Positions 27,478 through 36,288 of a stretch of 46,369 nt of DNA are shown here, piece by piece. The position numbers and the translations under genes are program-made. The stretch's first letter is position 1. The number at the start of each line of letters is the position of its first letter. The stretch spans positions 1-46,369 of the forward strand of contig JBKCIQ010000019.1 in NCBI GenBank assembly GCA_046302135.1, in the 5' to 3' direction. A model generated the notes under the pieces. The model was given only the letters and a program-made list of their open reading frames with translations. It was not told the origin of the DNA and did no database searches. Source of the stretch: AM-1111 sp046302135 (lineage in GTDB: Bacteria; Bacteroidota; Bacteroidia; B-17B0; Aurantibacillaceae).

Positions 27478-28566
27478 ATGTCTTCTAATCTAGGTATAAT
27501 TAATTTTAAGCAATGGTTAAACCTTGAAGGTCCTTTATTAATTTGTGGGCCATGCGGAGCCGAATCAGAAGAACAACTTGTTGAAACCGCTAAAAAAATA
27601 TCTGAGATACAAGGAGTAAAAATTTTTCGTGCAGGAGTATGGAAGCCAAGAACAAGACCAAACTCCTTCGAAGGAATGGGAGAAATAGCTCTAGAGTGGC
27701 TAAAAAAAGTGCAACAAGAAACGGGACTTAAAACTGCCATTGAAGTTGCTAACGCAAAACATGTTGAAAAGGCACTAAAACACGGTGTAGATATAATTTG
27801 GATTGGAGCTCGAACTACCGTCAACCCTTTTTCAGTACAGGAAATTGCTGATTCATTACGAGGAGTAGACGTTCCGATCCTCATCAAAAATCCTGTACAT
27901 CCCGATTTACAACTTTGGGTTGGAGCAATAGAACGAATTTTGCAAATTGGAAATAAAAAAATTGTTGCGGTACACAGAGGTTTTCATAACCCTAAGCAAT
28001 CAGAATTCAGAAATGACCCTTTTTGGGAAATTGCAATTGAACTGAGAACAATATTCACTGATTTACCTGTTATAACTGATCCCTCGCATATTGGAGGAAG
28101 GAGAAGTAAAATCCTATCGATTTCACAAAAAGCAATCAATCTGGGAATGGATGGATTGATGATAGAGTCTCACATAAACCCTGAATGCGCACTAAGTGAC
28201 AAAGAACAACAATTGCATCCCGAAGATTTAAAACAACTTATAGATAAACTTATTTTCAGAAAGGTAAGTACAGATAAAAAAGAGTTGAAGAATACCTTAT
28301 TTCATTTAAGAAAAATAATAGATGAGCTTGACGAAGAGATGATTTTACTTCTCAAAAAAAGGTCAGATATAATCGAAAAAATAGGATTATTCAAAGCTGA
28401 GCATGATATTACAATTTTTCAATTGGAGAGGTGGATGGAGATATTACGTACCAGAACAGAATCTGCCACCGGAAAAGGAATTCCGAAAGATTTCATTGAA
28501 AAAATCTGTCTATTGCTTCACGAAGAAAGCATAAGGAAACAGCACGAAGTAATGAATAAGGAATGA
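27478..28566 (+). CDS. Bifunctional DAHP synthase / chorismate mutase
   Basis: Joins the first step of the shikimate pathway with chorismate mutase for Phe/Tyr synthesis. Residues 1-260 are a type I-beta DAHP synthase: ICGPCGAESEEQL, FRAGVWKPRTRPNSFEG, GARTTVNPF, VHRGFHNP, DPSHIGGRR and SHINPECALSDKEQQ. Residues 275-362 form an AroQ-type all-helical chorismate mutase (RKIIDELDEEMILLLKKRSD, then KIGLFKAEH). C-terminal fusion of this kind is common in Bacteroidota and lets prephenate or aromatic amino acids feed back on the pathway. A TAATTTTG -7 box lies 4 bases before the ATG. It is convergent with the hydrolase gene, with one base between stops. Confidence 0.95.
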   Translation: MSSNLGIINFKQWLNLEGPLLICGPCGAESEEQLVETAKKISEIQGVKIFRAGVWKPRTRPNSFEGMGEIALEWLKKVQQETGLKTAIEVANAKHVEKALKHGVDIIWIGARTTVNPFSVQEIADSLRGVDVPILIKNPVHPDLQLWVGAIERILQIGNKKIVAVHRGFHNPKQSEFRNDPFWEIAIELRTIFTDLPVITDPSHIGGRRSKILSISQKAINLGMDGLMIESHINPECALSDKEQQLHPEDLKQLIDKLIFRKVSTDKKELKNTLFHLRKIIDELDEEMILLLKKRSDIIEKIGLFKAEHDITIFQLERWMEILRTRTESATGKGIPKDFIEKICLLLHEESIRKQHEVMNKE

Positions 28567-28567
28567 A

Positions 28568-29341
28568 CTATATGTTTTCCATGAAAGAAAAAGTTCTTTT
28601 AAAATATTCTTCGGGTTGCTCTGCATGTATCCAGTGACCACTCCCCTTGATTACCTCAATTCGGCTATTTAAAAATTTATCGGAAATTTCTATTTCATCC
28701 TCCGAACTAATGTAATCAGACGATTCTCCCTTAAGGAAAAGTACAGGTGTTTCACTTCTCATGTTGGGAACAGCTTCAGAAACATTATTGAAATTACTAC
28801 TAATCACATTGAGATTGAAACGCCATCCAAATGTTGTTTCACCGGTTTCAGTACGGTAAAGATTTTTCAACAGGAACTGTCGAGTTCCAAAGTTTAAACC
28901 AAATTTCTCTAACACAACCTCAGCTTCTTTTCTTGATTGAATTTGATTTAAGTCTATACTATTCAATGCCTCCAAAACCTCAATGTTATTTGAAAAATAC
29001 TTTCGGGGAGCAATATCAGAAATTATTAAAGCCGAAGCAATTCCTGAATATTTAGACTCGAAAAACATACAGGTTTTTCCACCCATACTGTGACCCATTA
29101 TTATTGGCTTAACAATATGTTCATCAGAAATTAACTGCATCAAATCATCTGCCATGCAAGTATAATTCCATTCTGAATTATGTGGTGACAAACCATGATT
29201 CCGTTGATCAACAGTATAAACTTCGAAACCGTTGTCAGAATACCTTTTAGCCAAGGTATTCCAATTGTCACACTGACCAAATAAACCATGCAAAATGATC
29301 AATGGTCTTCCTTCCCCGTATCTCCTAAAGAATAATTTCAT
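28568..29341 (-). CDS. Alpha/beta-fold hydrolase (YbfF-like esterase family)
   Basis: A 257-residue alpha/beta hydrolase. HGLFGQCDNW forms the oxyanion-hole region, GHSMGG carries the nucleophile (Ser85 counted from the chosen start), and GSGHWIHAEQPEEY carries the catalytic His. The acid is probably Asp in GESSDYIS. I chose the ATG at 29341 (MKLFFRRYGEG), which starts 5 bases after pdxJ; a longer ATG at 29359 would overlap it. The pairing with pdxJ, engB and nadK recurs in Bacteroidota as I recall them. The true substrate of such esterases is rarely known. Confidence 0.9.
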   Translation of the reverse strand: MKLFFRRYGEGRPLIILHGLFGQCDNWNTLAKRYSDNGFEVYTVDQRNHGLSPHNSEWNYTCMADDLMQLISDEHIVKPIIMGHSMGGKTCMFFESKYSGIASALIISDIAPRKYFSNNIEVLEALNSIDLNQIQSRKEAEVVLEKFGLNFGTRQFLLKNLYRTETGETTFGWRFNLNVISSNFNNVSEAVPNMRSETPVLFLKGESSDYISSEDEIEISDKFLNSRIEVIKGSGHWIHAEQPEEYFKRTFSFMENI

Positions 29342-29346
29342 GAGTT

Positions 29347-30063
29347 TTAAGTCAGGCAACGCTTGTACATTTGAACGGTATTTTCCAAACCAAAATACAA
29401 GGCATCAGAGATCAAAGCATGACCAATGGAAACCTCTGAAAGATTAGTTAAATTGTTTTTAAAAAATCTCAGGTTCTGAAGATTCAGATCATGACCCGCA
29501 TTAATTTCCAGCCCATTCTCAAAAGCAACACGCGAGGCGTTTGTATATGACTCAACAGATTTTACAGGATCGTGAATAAAACCTGAAGCATAAGACTCTG
29601 TATAAAGCTCTATTCGGTTAGTACAGGTTAATTTTGCAAGTTCAATTATTTTTGCATCGGGATTTACAAATATACTTGTACGAATTCCGTAGGACTGGAA
29701 CATAGAAATAATTTCTTTGAGATATTCAAGGTTTTCTTTAATGTCCCAACCATGGTCTGAAGTCAATTGATTTTCAGTATCAGGAACCAAGGTTACCTGA
29801 TCCGGCTTAACCTGTAAAACAAGATCAATAAATTTTTTAACCTTTGGATTTCCTTCAATATTCAACTCAGTTTTAATCACATTTTTCAATTCATAAACAT
29901 CTGAATATCTGATATGACGTTCATCAGGACGTGGATGAACGGTTATACCGTCGGCACCAAAATTTTCTATATCAATTGCACACTGAATTAAATTAGGGGT
30001 ATTATGACCACGAGAGTTCCTGAGAGTGGCAATTTTATTTATATTAACACTTAATTTCGTCAA
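29347..30063 (-). CDS. pdxJ: Pyridoxine 5'-phosphate synthase
   Basis: Condenses 1-deoxy-D-xylulose 5-phosphate with 3-amino-2-oxopropyl phosphate to give pyridoxine 5'-phosphate (DXP-dependent vitamin B6 route). The 238-residue TIM barrel starts with the nearly invariant KLSVNINKIATLRNSRG. It continues with GADGITVHPRPDERHIR, VTLVPDTENQLTSDHGW, and a closing EVSIGHALISDALYFGL. The start codon is TTG at 30063, decided by the family N-terminus; no ATG is in frame before the upstream TAA. A TAATTTTG box lies 15 bases upstream. Confidence 0.97.
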   Translation of the reverse strand: MTKLSVNINKIATLRNSRGHNTPNLIQCAIDIENFGADGITVHPRPDERHIRYSDVYELKNVIKTELNIEGNPKVKKFIDLVLQVKPDQVTLVPDTENQLTSDHGWDIKENLEYLKEIISMFQSYGIRTSIFVNPDAKIIELAKLTCTNRIELYTESYASGFIHDPVKSVESYTNASRVAFENGLEINAGHDLNLQNLRFFKNNLTNLSEVSIGHALISDALYFGLENTVQMYKRCLT

Positions 30064-30078
30064 AGGAATAAGGAGTTA

Positions 30079-30086
30079 CAAAATTA
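30079..30086 (-). promoter_or_regulatory. Predicted pdxJ -7 box
   Basis: TAATTTTG on the minus strand ends 15 bases before the TTG start. The nearest TTG upstream is 12 bases away, shorter than usual. Confidence 0.4.
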
Positions 30087-30195
30087 ACGTAATCAGTTCA
30101 ATTAATTTTATTCGAAGTATAATTTAATAAGATTTTTTTTGAATACTTAGTAAATTAAAGTCTGACTCTTACATGCTTGAATTACGTTATTTTGT

Positions 30196-30203
30196 TACAT
30201 TTG
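30196..30203 (+). promoter_or_regulatory. Predicted -7 box of the CBS-nadK unit
   Basis: TACATTTG matches the consensus and ends 19 bases before the ATG at 30223. A TTG at 30177-30179 is 16 bases upstream, slightly close for a -33 element. This lies in the 159-base gap divergent from pdxJ; nothing else is seen there. Confidence 0.5.
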
Positions 30204-30222
30204 TTTAAGTGTGAAATAAGTA

Positions 30223-30885
30223 ATGATTGTAAAAGATCTTATAACAAATTTAGTTCCGCCATTAAAGATTACCGACACCATTGAACTCGGGTTGAACTGG
30301 ATGGAAGATTACAAAGTGAATCATTTGCCTGTGGTTGACGGAAGTACATACATAGGGCTCGTTTCCGAGTCTGAACTTTTAAATGCTGAAGACATTGAAA
30401 AAAATATCGGGACATTGGCATCGAACTTTATTCGACCTATTATAAAACGAGACCAGCATGCTTATGATGCTATTAAGTTGATATCTCAATTAGAATTGAC
30501 TCTATTACCGGTAGTGGATGATAAGGAAGAATTTGTGGGTGCAGTAACTCAGAGAAGTGTATTGGAAAAAATGGCCGGAATTACCAGTGTACAGGAGCCC
30601 GGAGGAATCATTGTTTTAAGCATGCCTTCAATGGATTACAACCTCACGCAAATTGCAAGCATTGTAGAAACCAATGATGCGAAAGTTCTAAGTGTAAACG
30701 TAATGTCAACGCCCGAGAGTAGAGAAATTGAGGTAACGGTGAAAATAAATCGTGAAGATCTTTCAAGGATTCTTCAAACATTTAATCGCTACAATTATAA
30801 TGTTATCGCGGCATATCATCAAACTCAGTATGAGGACAATCTTAAGTCAAGGTATAATGAATTTATAAAATTCATTAATATTTGA
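30223..30885 (+). CDS. CBS-domain protein with C-terminal ACT-like domain
   Basis: A 220-residue cytoplasmic protein with a pair of CBS motifs (about 1-60, with HLPVVDGSTYIGLVSESEL; and 72-130, with TLLPVVDDKEEFVGAVTQRS). An ACT-like fold follows (about 140-195, GGIIVLSMPSMDYNLTQIAS). Such pairs bind adenine nucleotides and sense energy state. It precedes nadK by 16 bases in the same direction. The CBS-nadK association is common in Bacteroidota, so it may sense NAD(P) or ATP status. No catalytic domain is present. Confidence 0.88.
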   Translation: MIVKDLITNLVPPLKITDTIELGLNWMEDYKVNHLPVVDGSTYIGLVSESELLNAEDIEKNIGTLASNFIRPIIKRDQHAYDAIKLISQLELTLLPVVDDKEEFVGAVTQRSVLEKMAGITSVQEPGGIIVLSMPSMDYNLTQIASIVETNDAKVLSVNVMSTPESREIEVTVKINREDLSRILQTFNRYNYNVIAAYHQTQYEDNLKSRYNEFIKFINI

Positions 30886-30901
30886 AGTAATATTTTCTAC
30901 T

Positions 30902-31783
30902 TTGAAAAAAATCGCACTATACGCCAGACCAACAACTGACAACCATCCCGAATACCTTAAGCTTTTGGTTAGAAAATTAAGCGGCACGTCAGTTGAACTT
31001 ACTATACACGATAAATATTATCAGTGGCTAAAGCAGAATCATGATGATATTCCGGAGTTGAATGTTTTTAAAAGCGAATCAGATTTTGCAGAAAAGGCCC
31101 AAATGCTCATTTCACTTGGCGGAGATGGAACAATGTTAGAGACATTGAAATTTGTCAAGGACTCCGGAATACCTGTACTAGGAGTTAATACGGGGAGACT
31201 TGGATTTCTTGCAAGCGTTGCAAAAAATGAGTTTGATGAGGCAATAGACAAAATAGTTAATGACAAATTTGAACTGGATAAAAGATCCGTTATAAAAGTT
31301 GAAAGCGACACGAAGTTATTTGGTGGCCTAAATTATGCTCTAAATGAAGTTACAATTCATAAGAAAGATTCTTCGGCCATGATTTCAATAGATGCACATG
31401 TAGATGGCGAATTTCTTAACTCATATTGGGCGGATGGATTAATCATCAGTACCGCAACAGGCTCAACTGCTTATTCATTAAGTTGTGGAGGTCCGATTAT
31501 GATACCCGGATCAGGAAACTTTTGCATCACCCCAATAGCTCCACACAACCTGAATGTAAGACCCGTTGTTATTGGAAATAATCACACTCTTGAACTCAGT
31601 GTTAAAGGTCGCTCAGCAGAATTTCTCTTAACGCTAGACTCTAGAAATGCGACCATCAATAAATCTAGCATACTCACTTTATCAAGAGCGGATTTTACTT
31701 TTAATTTAATAAAATTAGATGGGCAATCCTTTTTCAATACACTCAGAAATAAATTACTCTGGGGAATAGACAAGAGAAATTAA
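30902..31783 (+). CDS. nadK: NAD kinase
   Basis: Phosphorylates NAD to NADP. The 293-residue protein has GGDGT at 73-77, NTGRLGFLA, and a DGLIISTATGSTAYSLSCGG block, all diagnostic of the family. The start is TTG at 30902 giving MKKIALYARP, which aligns with family N-termini; no ATG is nearby. It follows the CBS gene by 16 bases, probably in one transcript, and its stop is one base from the convergent engB stop. Confidence 0.96.
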   Translation: MKKIALYARPTTDNHPEYLKLLVRKLSGTSVELTIHDKYYQWLKQNHDDIPELNVFKSESDFAEKAQMLISLGGDGTMLETLKFVKDSGIPVLGVNTGRLGFLASVAKNEFDEAIDKIVNDKFELDKRSVIKVESDTKLFGGLNYALNEVTIHKKDSSAMISIDAHVDGEFLNSYWADGLIISTATGSTAYSLSCGGPIMIPGSGNFCITPIAPHNLNVRPVVIGNNHTLELSVKGRSAEFLLTLDSRNATINKSSILTLSRADFTFNLIKLDGQSFFNTLRNKLLWGIDKRN

Positions 31784-31784
31784 T

Positions 31785-32390
31785 TTATTTTTTCTCGAAA
31801 TAAATTTTATTTTCCTCAATAAATTTCAGTATTTCATTTCTTCCAATTGATTTTTCTGCTGAAGAAATAAAAATTTGAGGTACCTCCTCCCAAAAGGAGA
31901 GCATAGATTTTTTAAAATCACTCAAACTTTTGTTCAACTCGTTTTTGGTTAATTTATCTGTTTTTGTAAAAACTATAACAAAAGGAATTTCATTTTCACC
32001 GCACCAATACATAAACTCCTGATCGATTTTTTGTAGGCTCAATCGAGAATCAATTAAAACGAAAAGTGAAATTAAATTTTCTCTTTTGGAACAATAACCG
32101 GATATAATAGTTTCGAAGGTACTTTTTTGTTCTTTGCCAACCTTAGCATAGCCATATCCGGGCAAATCTGCAAGGTACCATTCGTCATTGATGAGAAAAT
32201 GATTAATGAGTTTGGTTTTACCTGGAGTGGCAGAAGTCTTAGCTAAGTTTTTATTATTACAAATCATATTTATTAGCGAAGACTTGCCCACATTACTTCT
32301 GCCTATGAATGCAAATTCAGGTTTGTTTGGTTTAGGACATTCAGTCGGTTTTGATGCACTTTTTACAAAGATGGCGGAAGAAATATTCAT
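31785..32390 (-). CDS. engB: Ribosome biogenesis GTP-binding protein EngB (YsxC/YihA)
   Basis: An essential GTPase for 50S subunit assembly. The 201-residue protein has G1 GRSNVGKSS, the switch I region with ATPGKTKLINHF, G3 DLPGYG with the family AKVGKEQ, and G4 TKTD. It is the minimal single-domain form. A TAACTTTG -7 box lies 12 bases before the ATG with a TTG 22 bases further, so the leader is only a few bases. Confidence 0.96.
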   Translation of the reverse strand: MNISSAIFVKSASKPTECPKPNKPEFAFIGRSNVGKSSLINMICNNKNLAKTSATPGKTKLINHFLINDEWYLADLPGYGYAKVGKEQKSTFETIISGYCSKRENLISLFVLIDSRLSLQKIDQEFMYWCGENEIPFVIVFTKTDKLTKNELNKSLSDFKKSMLSFWEEVPQIFISSAEKSIGRNEILKFIEENKIYFEKK

Positions 32391-32402
32391 AATTTATTTC
32401 TA

Positions 32403-32435
32403 CAAAGTTAATCATCTCAAAAGAATGCCTAACAA
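32403..32435 (-). promoter_or_regulatory. Predicted engB promoter
   Basis: The minus strand carries TTG (32433-32435), then 22 bases, then TAACTTTG (32403-32410). The -7 match is exact and the spacing is close to the 19-21 norm. Confidence 0.52.
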
Positions 32436-32501
32436 CCTGTTTTTTATCACAATTAGCACAAATTTGTAAGAAAAGATTGGCTAAGTTTACACCTAATTTT
32501 A

Positions 32502-33158
32502 ATGAAATCTCCAGCCAAACTTATTTCTTATTTTTTACATCCTATTTTTATGCCTACCTGGCTATTAATTTTTCTTTTATTTTTTGCAGATAAGAGTTTA
32601 CTATTGATGCAACCCGGCAAAAAAGCCATTTTACTAGTCACATTTTCATTATTTATGACCATACTTCCTCTACTGAATATTATGATTTTAAAATATATGG
32701 GATTTATTTCGGGATATGAAATGGACGACAAAAAAGAGAGAAAATTACCCTTTTTTATTTGTCTTGTGTACTATGCGGGACTTTTTTATTTGTTATATGG
32801 GTCAGAAATTCCTGTTTTTTATACTGCTTTTGTTGGATCCGGCTTTTTTCTGATATTATTCAACTTCATCATCAACATCAAATGGAAAATAAGTTCTCAC
32901 GGAATAGGTGCAGGAGGATTCACAGGTTCACTATTGTCTTTTGCATTATGGAATGCTCAAAGAACTTCCGATAATACAGCAGTGTTGCTATTGTTTGCAC
33001 TCTCATTTTCAATAAGTGGGCTTATTTTAACATCAAGATTGGTTTTGGAAAAACACAGCTTAACTCAAGTTTACTCAGGCTATATTACCGGACTTTTATT
33101 GACTCTTATTCTGGTTCCTGCAATAATATTAACCCTGTTACATTTCTATTTCAGATGA
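32502..33158 (+). CDS. PAP2-like integral membrane protein
   Basis: A 218-residue protein with about six transmembrane helices. Weak echoes of the PAP2 phosphatase motifs are visible: DDKKERKLPFF where C1 (Kx6RP) would be, SSHGIGAGG for C2, and SRLVLEKHSLTQ for C3 (SRx5H). The last lacks the usual aspartate (Gln instead). It could be a divergent phosphatidic-acid or undecaprenyl-pyrophosphate phosphatase or an inactive relative. It precedes the SDR gene by about 25 bases. The gene begins with ATG and no Shine-Dalgarno sequence. Confidence 0.6.
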   Translation: MKSPAKLISYFLHPIFMPTWLLIFLLFFADKSLLLMQPGKKAILLVTFSLFMTILPLLNIMILKYMGFISGYEMDDKKERKLPFFICLVYYAGLFYLLYGSEIPVFYTAFVGSGFFLILFNFIINIKWKISSHGIGAGGFTGSLLSFALWNAQRTSDNTAVLLLFALSFSISGLILTSRLVLEKHSLTQVYSGYITGLLLTLILVPAIILTLLHFYFR

Positions 33159-33183
33159 AAAATAACTAAATTCAAATTTGAAA

Positions 33184-34188
33184 ATGATATTAGTAACTGG
33201 AGCAACCGGATTTTTAGGTTCTCACTTAATGATTGAACTTATCAAAAGCGGTAATAAAATAATTGCATTAAAAAGAAAATTGAGTTCAATAAATAATACA
33301 GCTGAGATTTTTTCATTTTACGGATTAGATTTAAACAAATGTGATCAGATTATTTGGGAAACTGCAGATATAACGGACTATTTTTCAATGGAGGATTTAT
33401 TTACGAAATATCATTTTGAAGAAGTATACCACTGTGCAGGAATGGTATCTTTTGAATCGAAAAATCACGACTTATTACAAGAGGTAAACTGTAAAGGCAC
33501 AGCACACCTCGTAAATCTATCCATTTTTTCAGGGACAAATAAATTTTGTTATTTCAGTTCTGTTGCCGCAATACCAATAAATAAAAATGAAAAAATTGTC
33601 ACCGAATCATCTAAATGGAAATACTCCCCTCAACTTACTTCCTATTCTATCAGTAAATACTCCGGAGAACGTGAAGTTTGGAGGGGTATTCAGGAAGGAC
33701 TTAATGCATTAATTGTGAATCCATCTGTGATTATTGGTCCCGGTTGCTGGAACAGTGGAAGCGGAAAAATCATCAGAGAATCAAAAAAAAGAATGAAGTT
33801 TTATACTTCCGGAGGGTCAGGAGTAGTAGATGTAAGGGATGTTATAAAAATATCAGTTGAATTGATGAAAAAAAATATTTTTGGAGAAAGATTTATTTTA
33901 AACGCTAAAAATATTTTGTATAAGGACCTTTTTACTTTAGCTAATAATTGTTTTGGACATAAGCCACCCGGTATTGAAGTTTCTAAATTCCAATATAGAT
34001 TAGCATACCAAGCTGAACGCTTTTTATCTGTATTTAACGGAAAAAAAACAATACTGGAGGATGAGTTTTTGAAGAGTGGTTTTTCAGTTACAAAATATTC
34101 ATCAGAAAAAATTGAAAAGCGATTGGAATATCAGTTTATTCAACCATTGGAAAGTATGACGTGGGCTTGTTCCTACCTTAATAATTAA
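33184..34188 (+). CDS. NAD-dependent epimerase/dehydratase-like SDR (dihydroflavonol reductase-like)
   Basis: A 334-residue extended SDR. TGATGFLGSHL is the NAD(P)-binding motif, followed by DLN and CAGMVSFESK. Catalytic Tyr-x3-Lys lies in SYSISKYSGER, with VNPSVIIGPG after it, as in the dihydroflavonol-4-reductase-like group. ATG at 33184 (MILVTGATG) fits the fold best; a TTG two codons earlier is possible. It may act on a sugar, sterol-like or lipid ketone; substrate unknown. Same strand as the PAP2-like gene just upstream. Confidence 0.85.
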   Translation: MILVTGATGFLGSHLMIELIKSGNKIIALKRKLSSINNTAEIFSFYGLDLNKCDQIIWETADITDYFSMEDLFTKYHFEEVYHCAGMVSFESKNHDLLQEVNCKGTAHLVNLSIFSGTNKFCYFSSVAAIPINKNEKIVTESSKWKYSPQLTSYSISKYSGEREVWRGIQEGLNALIVNPSVIIGPGCWNSGSGKIIRESKKRMKFYTSGGSGVVDVRDVIKISVELMKKNIFGERFILNAKNILYKDLFTLANNCFGHKPPGIEVSKFQYRLAYQAERFLSVFNGKKTILEDEFLKSGFSVTKYSSEKIEKRLEYQFIQPLESMTWACSYLNN

Positions 34189-34218
34189 AACAATCGTTTT
34201 TTTTATTAGCTTTATTAA

Positions 34219-36276
34219 ATGAGAAAAAGATTACTTATCCTTTTAATTTTCGCATTTTGTTTAGATGCGCTAAGATCACAAAGTTGGCAAGATGTTGGAG
34301 GGGGACACAACAGCAGTTCGCATGGAATGTGCTTATACAACGGTACATTGGTTGATGTTGGAAGCTTTAACAATCCATGTAACCGCGTAGCATCTTGGAA
34401 CGGAACTTCTTGGAATTGTTTTGGAAACGGGGTTGGATTAGTGGGTAGAGCAGCGATTGAATATAACGGAGACCTAATTGTTGTTGGTGATTTTTGGAAT
34501 GTGCAACAACCTTGCACGGGTTGCAACGGTGTAGCAAAATGGAATGGTACAACTTGGCAACCATTGGGGACGGGTTTTAACAACGACGTATTATGTCTCA
34601 CAATTTGGAATGGAAATCTGGTAGCAGGGGGGGATTTCACCATGGCAGATGGGAATCCTGTTTCAAGAATTGCAATGTGGAATGGAACAACATGGCTTGG
34701 AATAGGTGGAGCTACCGATTTTGATAATGACATAAGAGCTATGTGTGTTTATGACGGTGAATTGTGGGTTGGAGGAGATTTTAGTAATGTTGCCGGTTGT
34801 ACATCATGTGACGGCCTTGTTAAGTGGAATGGAACAACATGGGAGGGTGGGGATAGTGGTGTGGATATTACGGGAGGAGTTGACAGTACTGTAAGATGCT
34901 TATATGTTGATCCTGTAAACAATTTACTTTATATGGGAGGACATTTTCAAGGCCTAACAATAAATGGCACTTACAATGCAAATATAAATGGAGTAGCAGT
35001 TTATGACGGAAGCGACTGGCTTAATTTAGGAACAGGTGTAAATAGTTATGTAAGAGCATTAGGCGAATATAATGGTAACATTATTGTTGGTGGTGATTTT
35101 ACATCAGCCGGAGGTCTAACTGCGAATAAAATTGCAAAATGGAATCCAAGCTCACAAACATGGTCTGCTATGGGCACTGGAATGAATGATTATGTTAAAT
35201 CTTTAGCGGTATATAATGGGGACTTATATGTCGGAGGGCCTTTTACTATGGCAGATGGACAAACCAGAAATGGCATTGCCAAATGGTATGAACCTCCAAC
35301 ATCACCACCGGTAGCTTCTTTCAGTACTACAAATAATACTATTTGCCCCGGAACTTGTCTTTCTTTTACAGATAACAGTTCAAACAACCCGACCTCTTGG
35401 AACTGGACTTTCAATGGCTCAGCCACTCCCACATCTAATCTTCAAAACCCTGTAAATATTTGCTATAATAATCCAGGAACTTTTACGGTTACCTTACAAG
35501 TATGTAACACAAATGGATGCAATAGTTCGAGCCAAATTATTAATGTAAATAATATTACAGCCAATGCAGGGCCTGATCAGAATGTTTGCTTAGGAAGCAG
35601 CGTGAATCTTTTTGGTTCAAACGCAAATAATTATAATTGGTCGCCATCTTCAAGCTTAAGTTGTAATAATTGTCAAAATCCTGTTGCTACACCAACAGTT
35701 AACACAACATATACATTAACGGTCACAGGTTCGAGTGGTTGTACTGCAACAGATCAGATGATTGTTGGTGTAAATCCTATACCTAATGTAAATGCGGGAG
35801 CTAATGATACAATTTGTTCTGGGTCCAACACAACTTTAAATGCTAGTGGTAGTACTGGAACATTATTAATTAATTGGCAACCAAATTTCGGTTTAAGCTG
35901 TATTAACTGTTTAAACCCTGTTGCCGCACCAAACACAACAACCAACTATACAGTTACCGTTACTAATAATTTTAATTGCTCAGCCGTAGATACAGTAACA
36001 ATCTTTGTGGAAAGCTGCCTTGGATTATCGAACAATAAAACAAATAAAATATTTGCATTTCCGATTCCTACCATAGATTATGTCAGTATTAGATTCCCAA
36101 TCGAACTTTTAGGAAATACATGTGAATTATTTGACTTTTCCGGTAAGTTAATTCACAACTTTATAATTAAAAATGCAAACGAAAAATTGAATTTGACTGA
36201 ATTTAATGAAGGTGTTTATTTTTTAAAAGTGAATCAAATCAATCAACCGTTATTTATTAAATTGGTTAAAATTTAA
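34219..36276 (+). CDS. Predicted seven-bladed propeller/PKD/Ig-like T9SS cargo protein
   Basis: A 685-residue secreted protein. A signal peptide (about 1-20) is followed by a propeller-like repeat region (about residues 22-356). A PKD domain (about 365-445, NPTSWNWTFNGS, GTFTVTL) and two Ig-like modules of the NAGPDQNVCLGSSVNL / SCNNCQNPVATP type follow. The C-terminal 75 residues (from FPIPTIDYVSIRF to FIKLVKI) are a T9SS type A sorting domain. Each propeller repeat has a Trp-containing AKWNGTTW edge and a YNGxLxVGGDF core. It likely acts as a surface or secreted binding or structural protein; no catalytic motif is recognised. Confidence 0.85.
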   Translation: MRKRLLILLIFAFCLDALRSQSWQDVGGGHNSSSHGMCLYNGTLVDVGSFNNPCNRVASWNGTSWNCFGNGVGLVGRAAIEYNGDLIVVGDFWNVQQPCTGCNGVAKWNGTTWQPLGTGFNNDVLCLTIWNGNLVAGGDFTMADGNPVSRIAMWNGTTWLGIGGATDFDNDIRAMCVYDGELWVGGDFSNVAGCTSCDGLVKWNGTTWEGGDSGVDITGGVDSTVRCLYVDPVNNLLYMGGHFQGLTINGTYNANINGVAVYDGSDWLNLGTGVNSYVRALGEYNGNIIVGGDFTSAGGLTANKIAKWNPSSQTWSAMGTGMNDYVKSLAVYNGDLYVGGPFTMADGQTRNGIAKWYEPPTSPPVASFSTTNNTICPGTCLSFTDNSSNNPTSWNWTFNGSATPTSNLQNPVNICYNNPGTFTVTLQVCNTNGCNSSSQIINVNNITANAGPDQNVCLGSSVNLFGSNANNYNWSPSSSLSCNNCQNPVATPTVNTTYTLTVTGSSGCTATDQMIVGVNPIPNVNAGANDTICSGSNTTLNASGSTGTLLINWQPNFGLSCINCLNPVAAPNTTTNYTVTVTNNFNCSAVDTVTIFVESCLGLSNNKTNKIFAFPIPTIDYVSIRFPIELLGNTCELFDFSGKLIHNFIIKNANEKLNLTEFNEGVYFLKVNQINQPLFIKLVKI
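34282..35286 (+). repeat. Seven-fold protein repeat (propeller blades)
   Basis: Seven repeat boundaries are visible: ASWNGTSW, AKWNGTTW, AMWNGTTW, VKWNGTTW, AVYDGSDW, AKWNPSSQTW and a closing AKW. The N-terminal SWQDVGG supplies the strand that the last unit lacks, the Velcro closure typical of beta-propellers. Confidence 0.7.
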
Positions 36277-36288
36277 TTTTTTTATAAA

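Noticed and set aside
30064..30222. Possible small RNA gene in the 159-base divergent gap
   Set aside because: Only promoter-like elements were found; no tRNA-like fold or stable hairpin.
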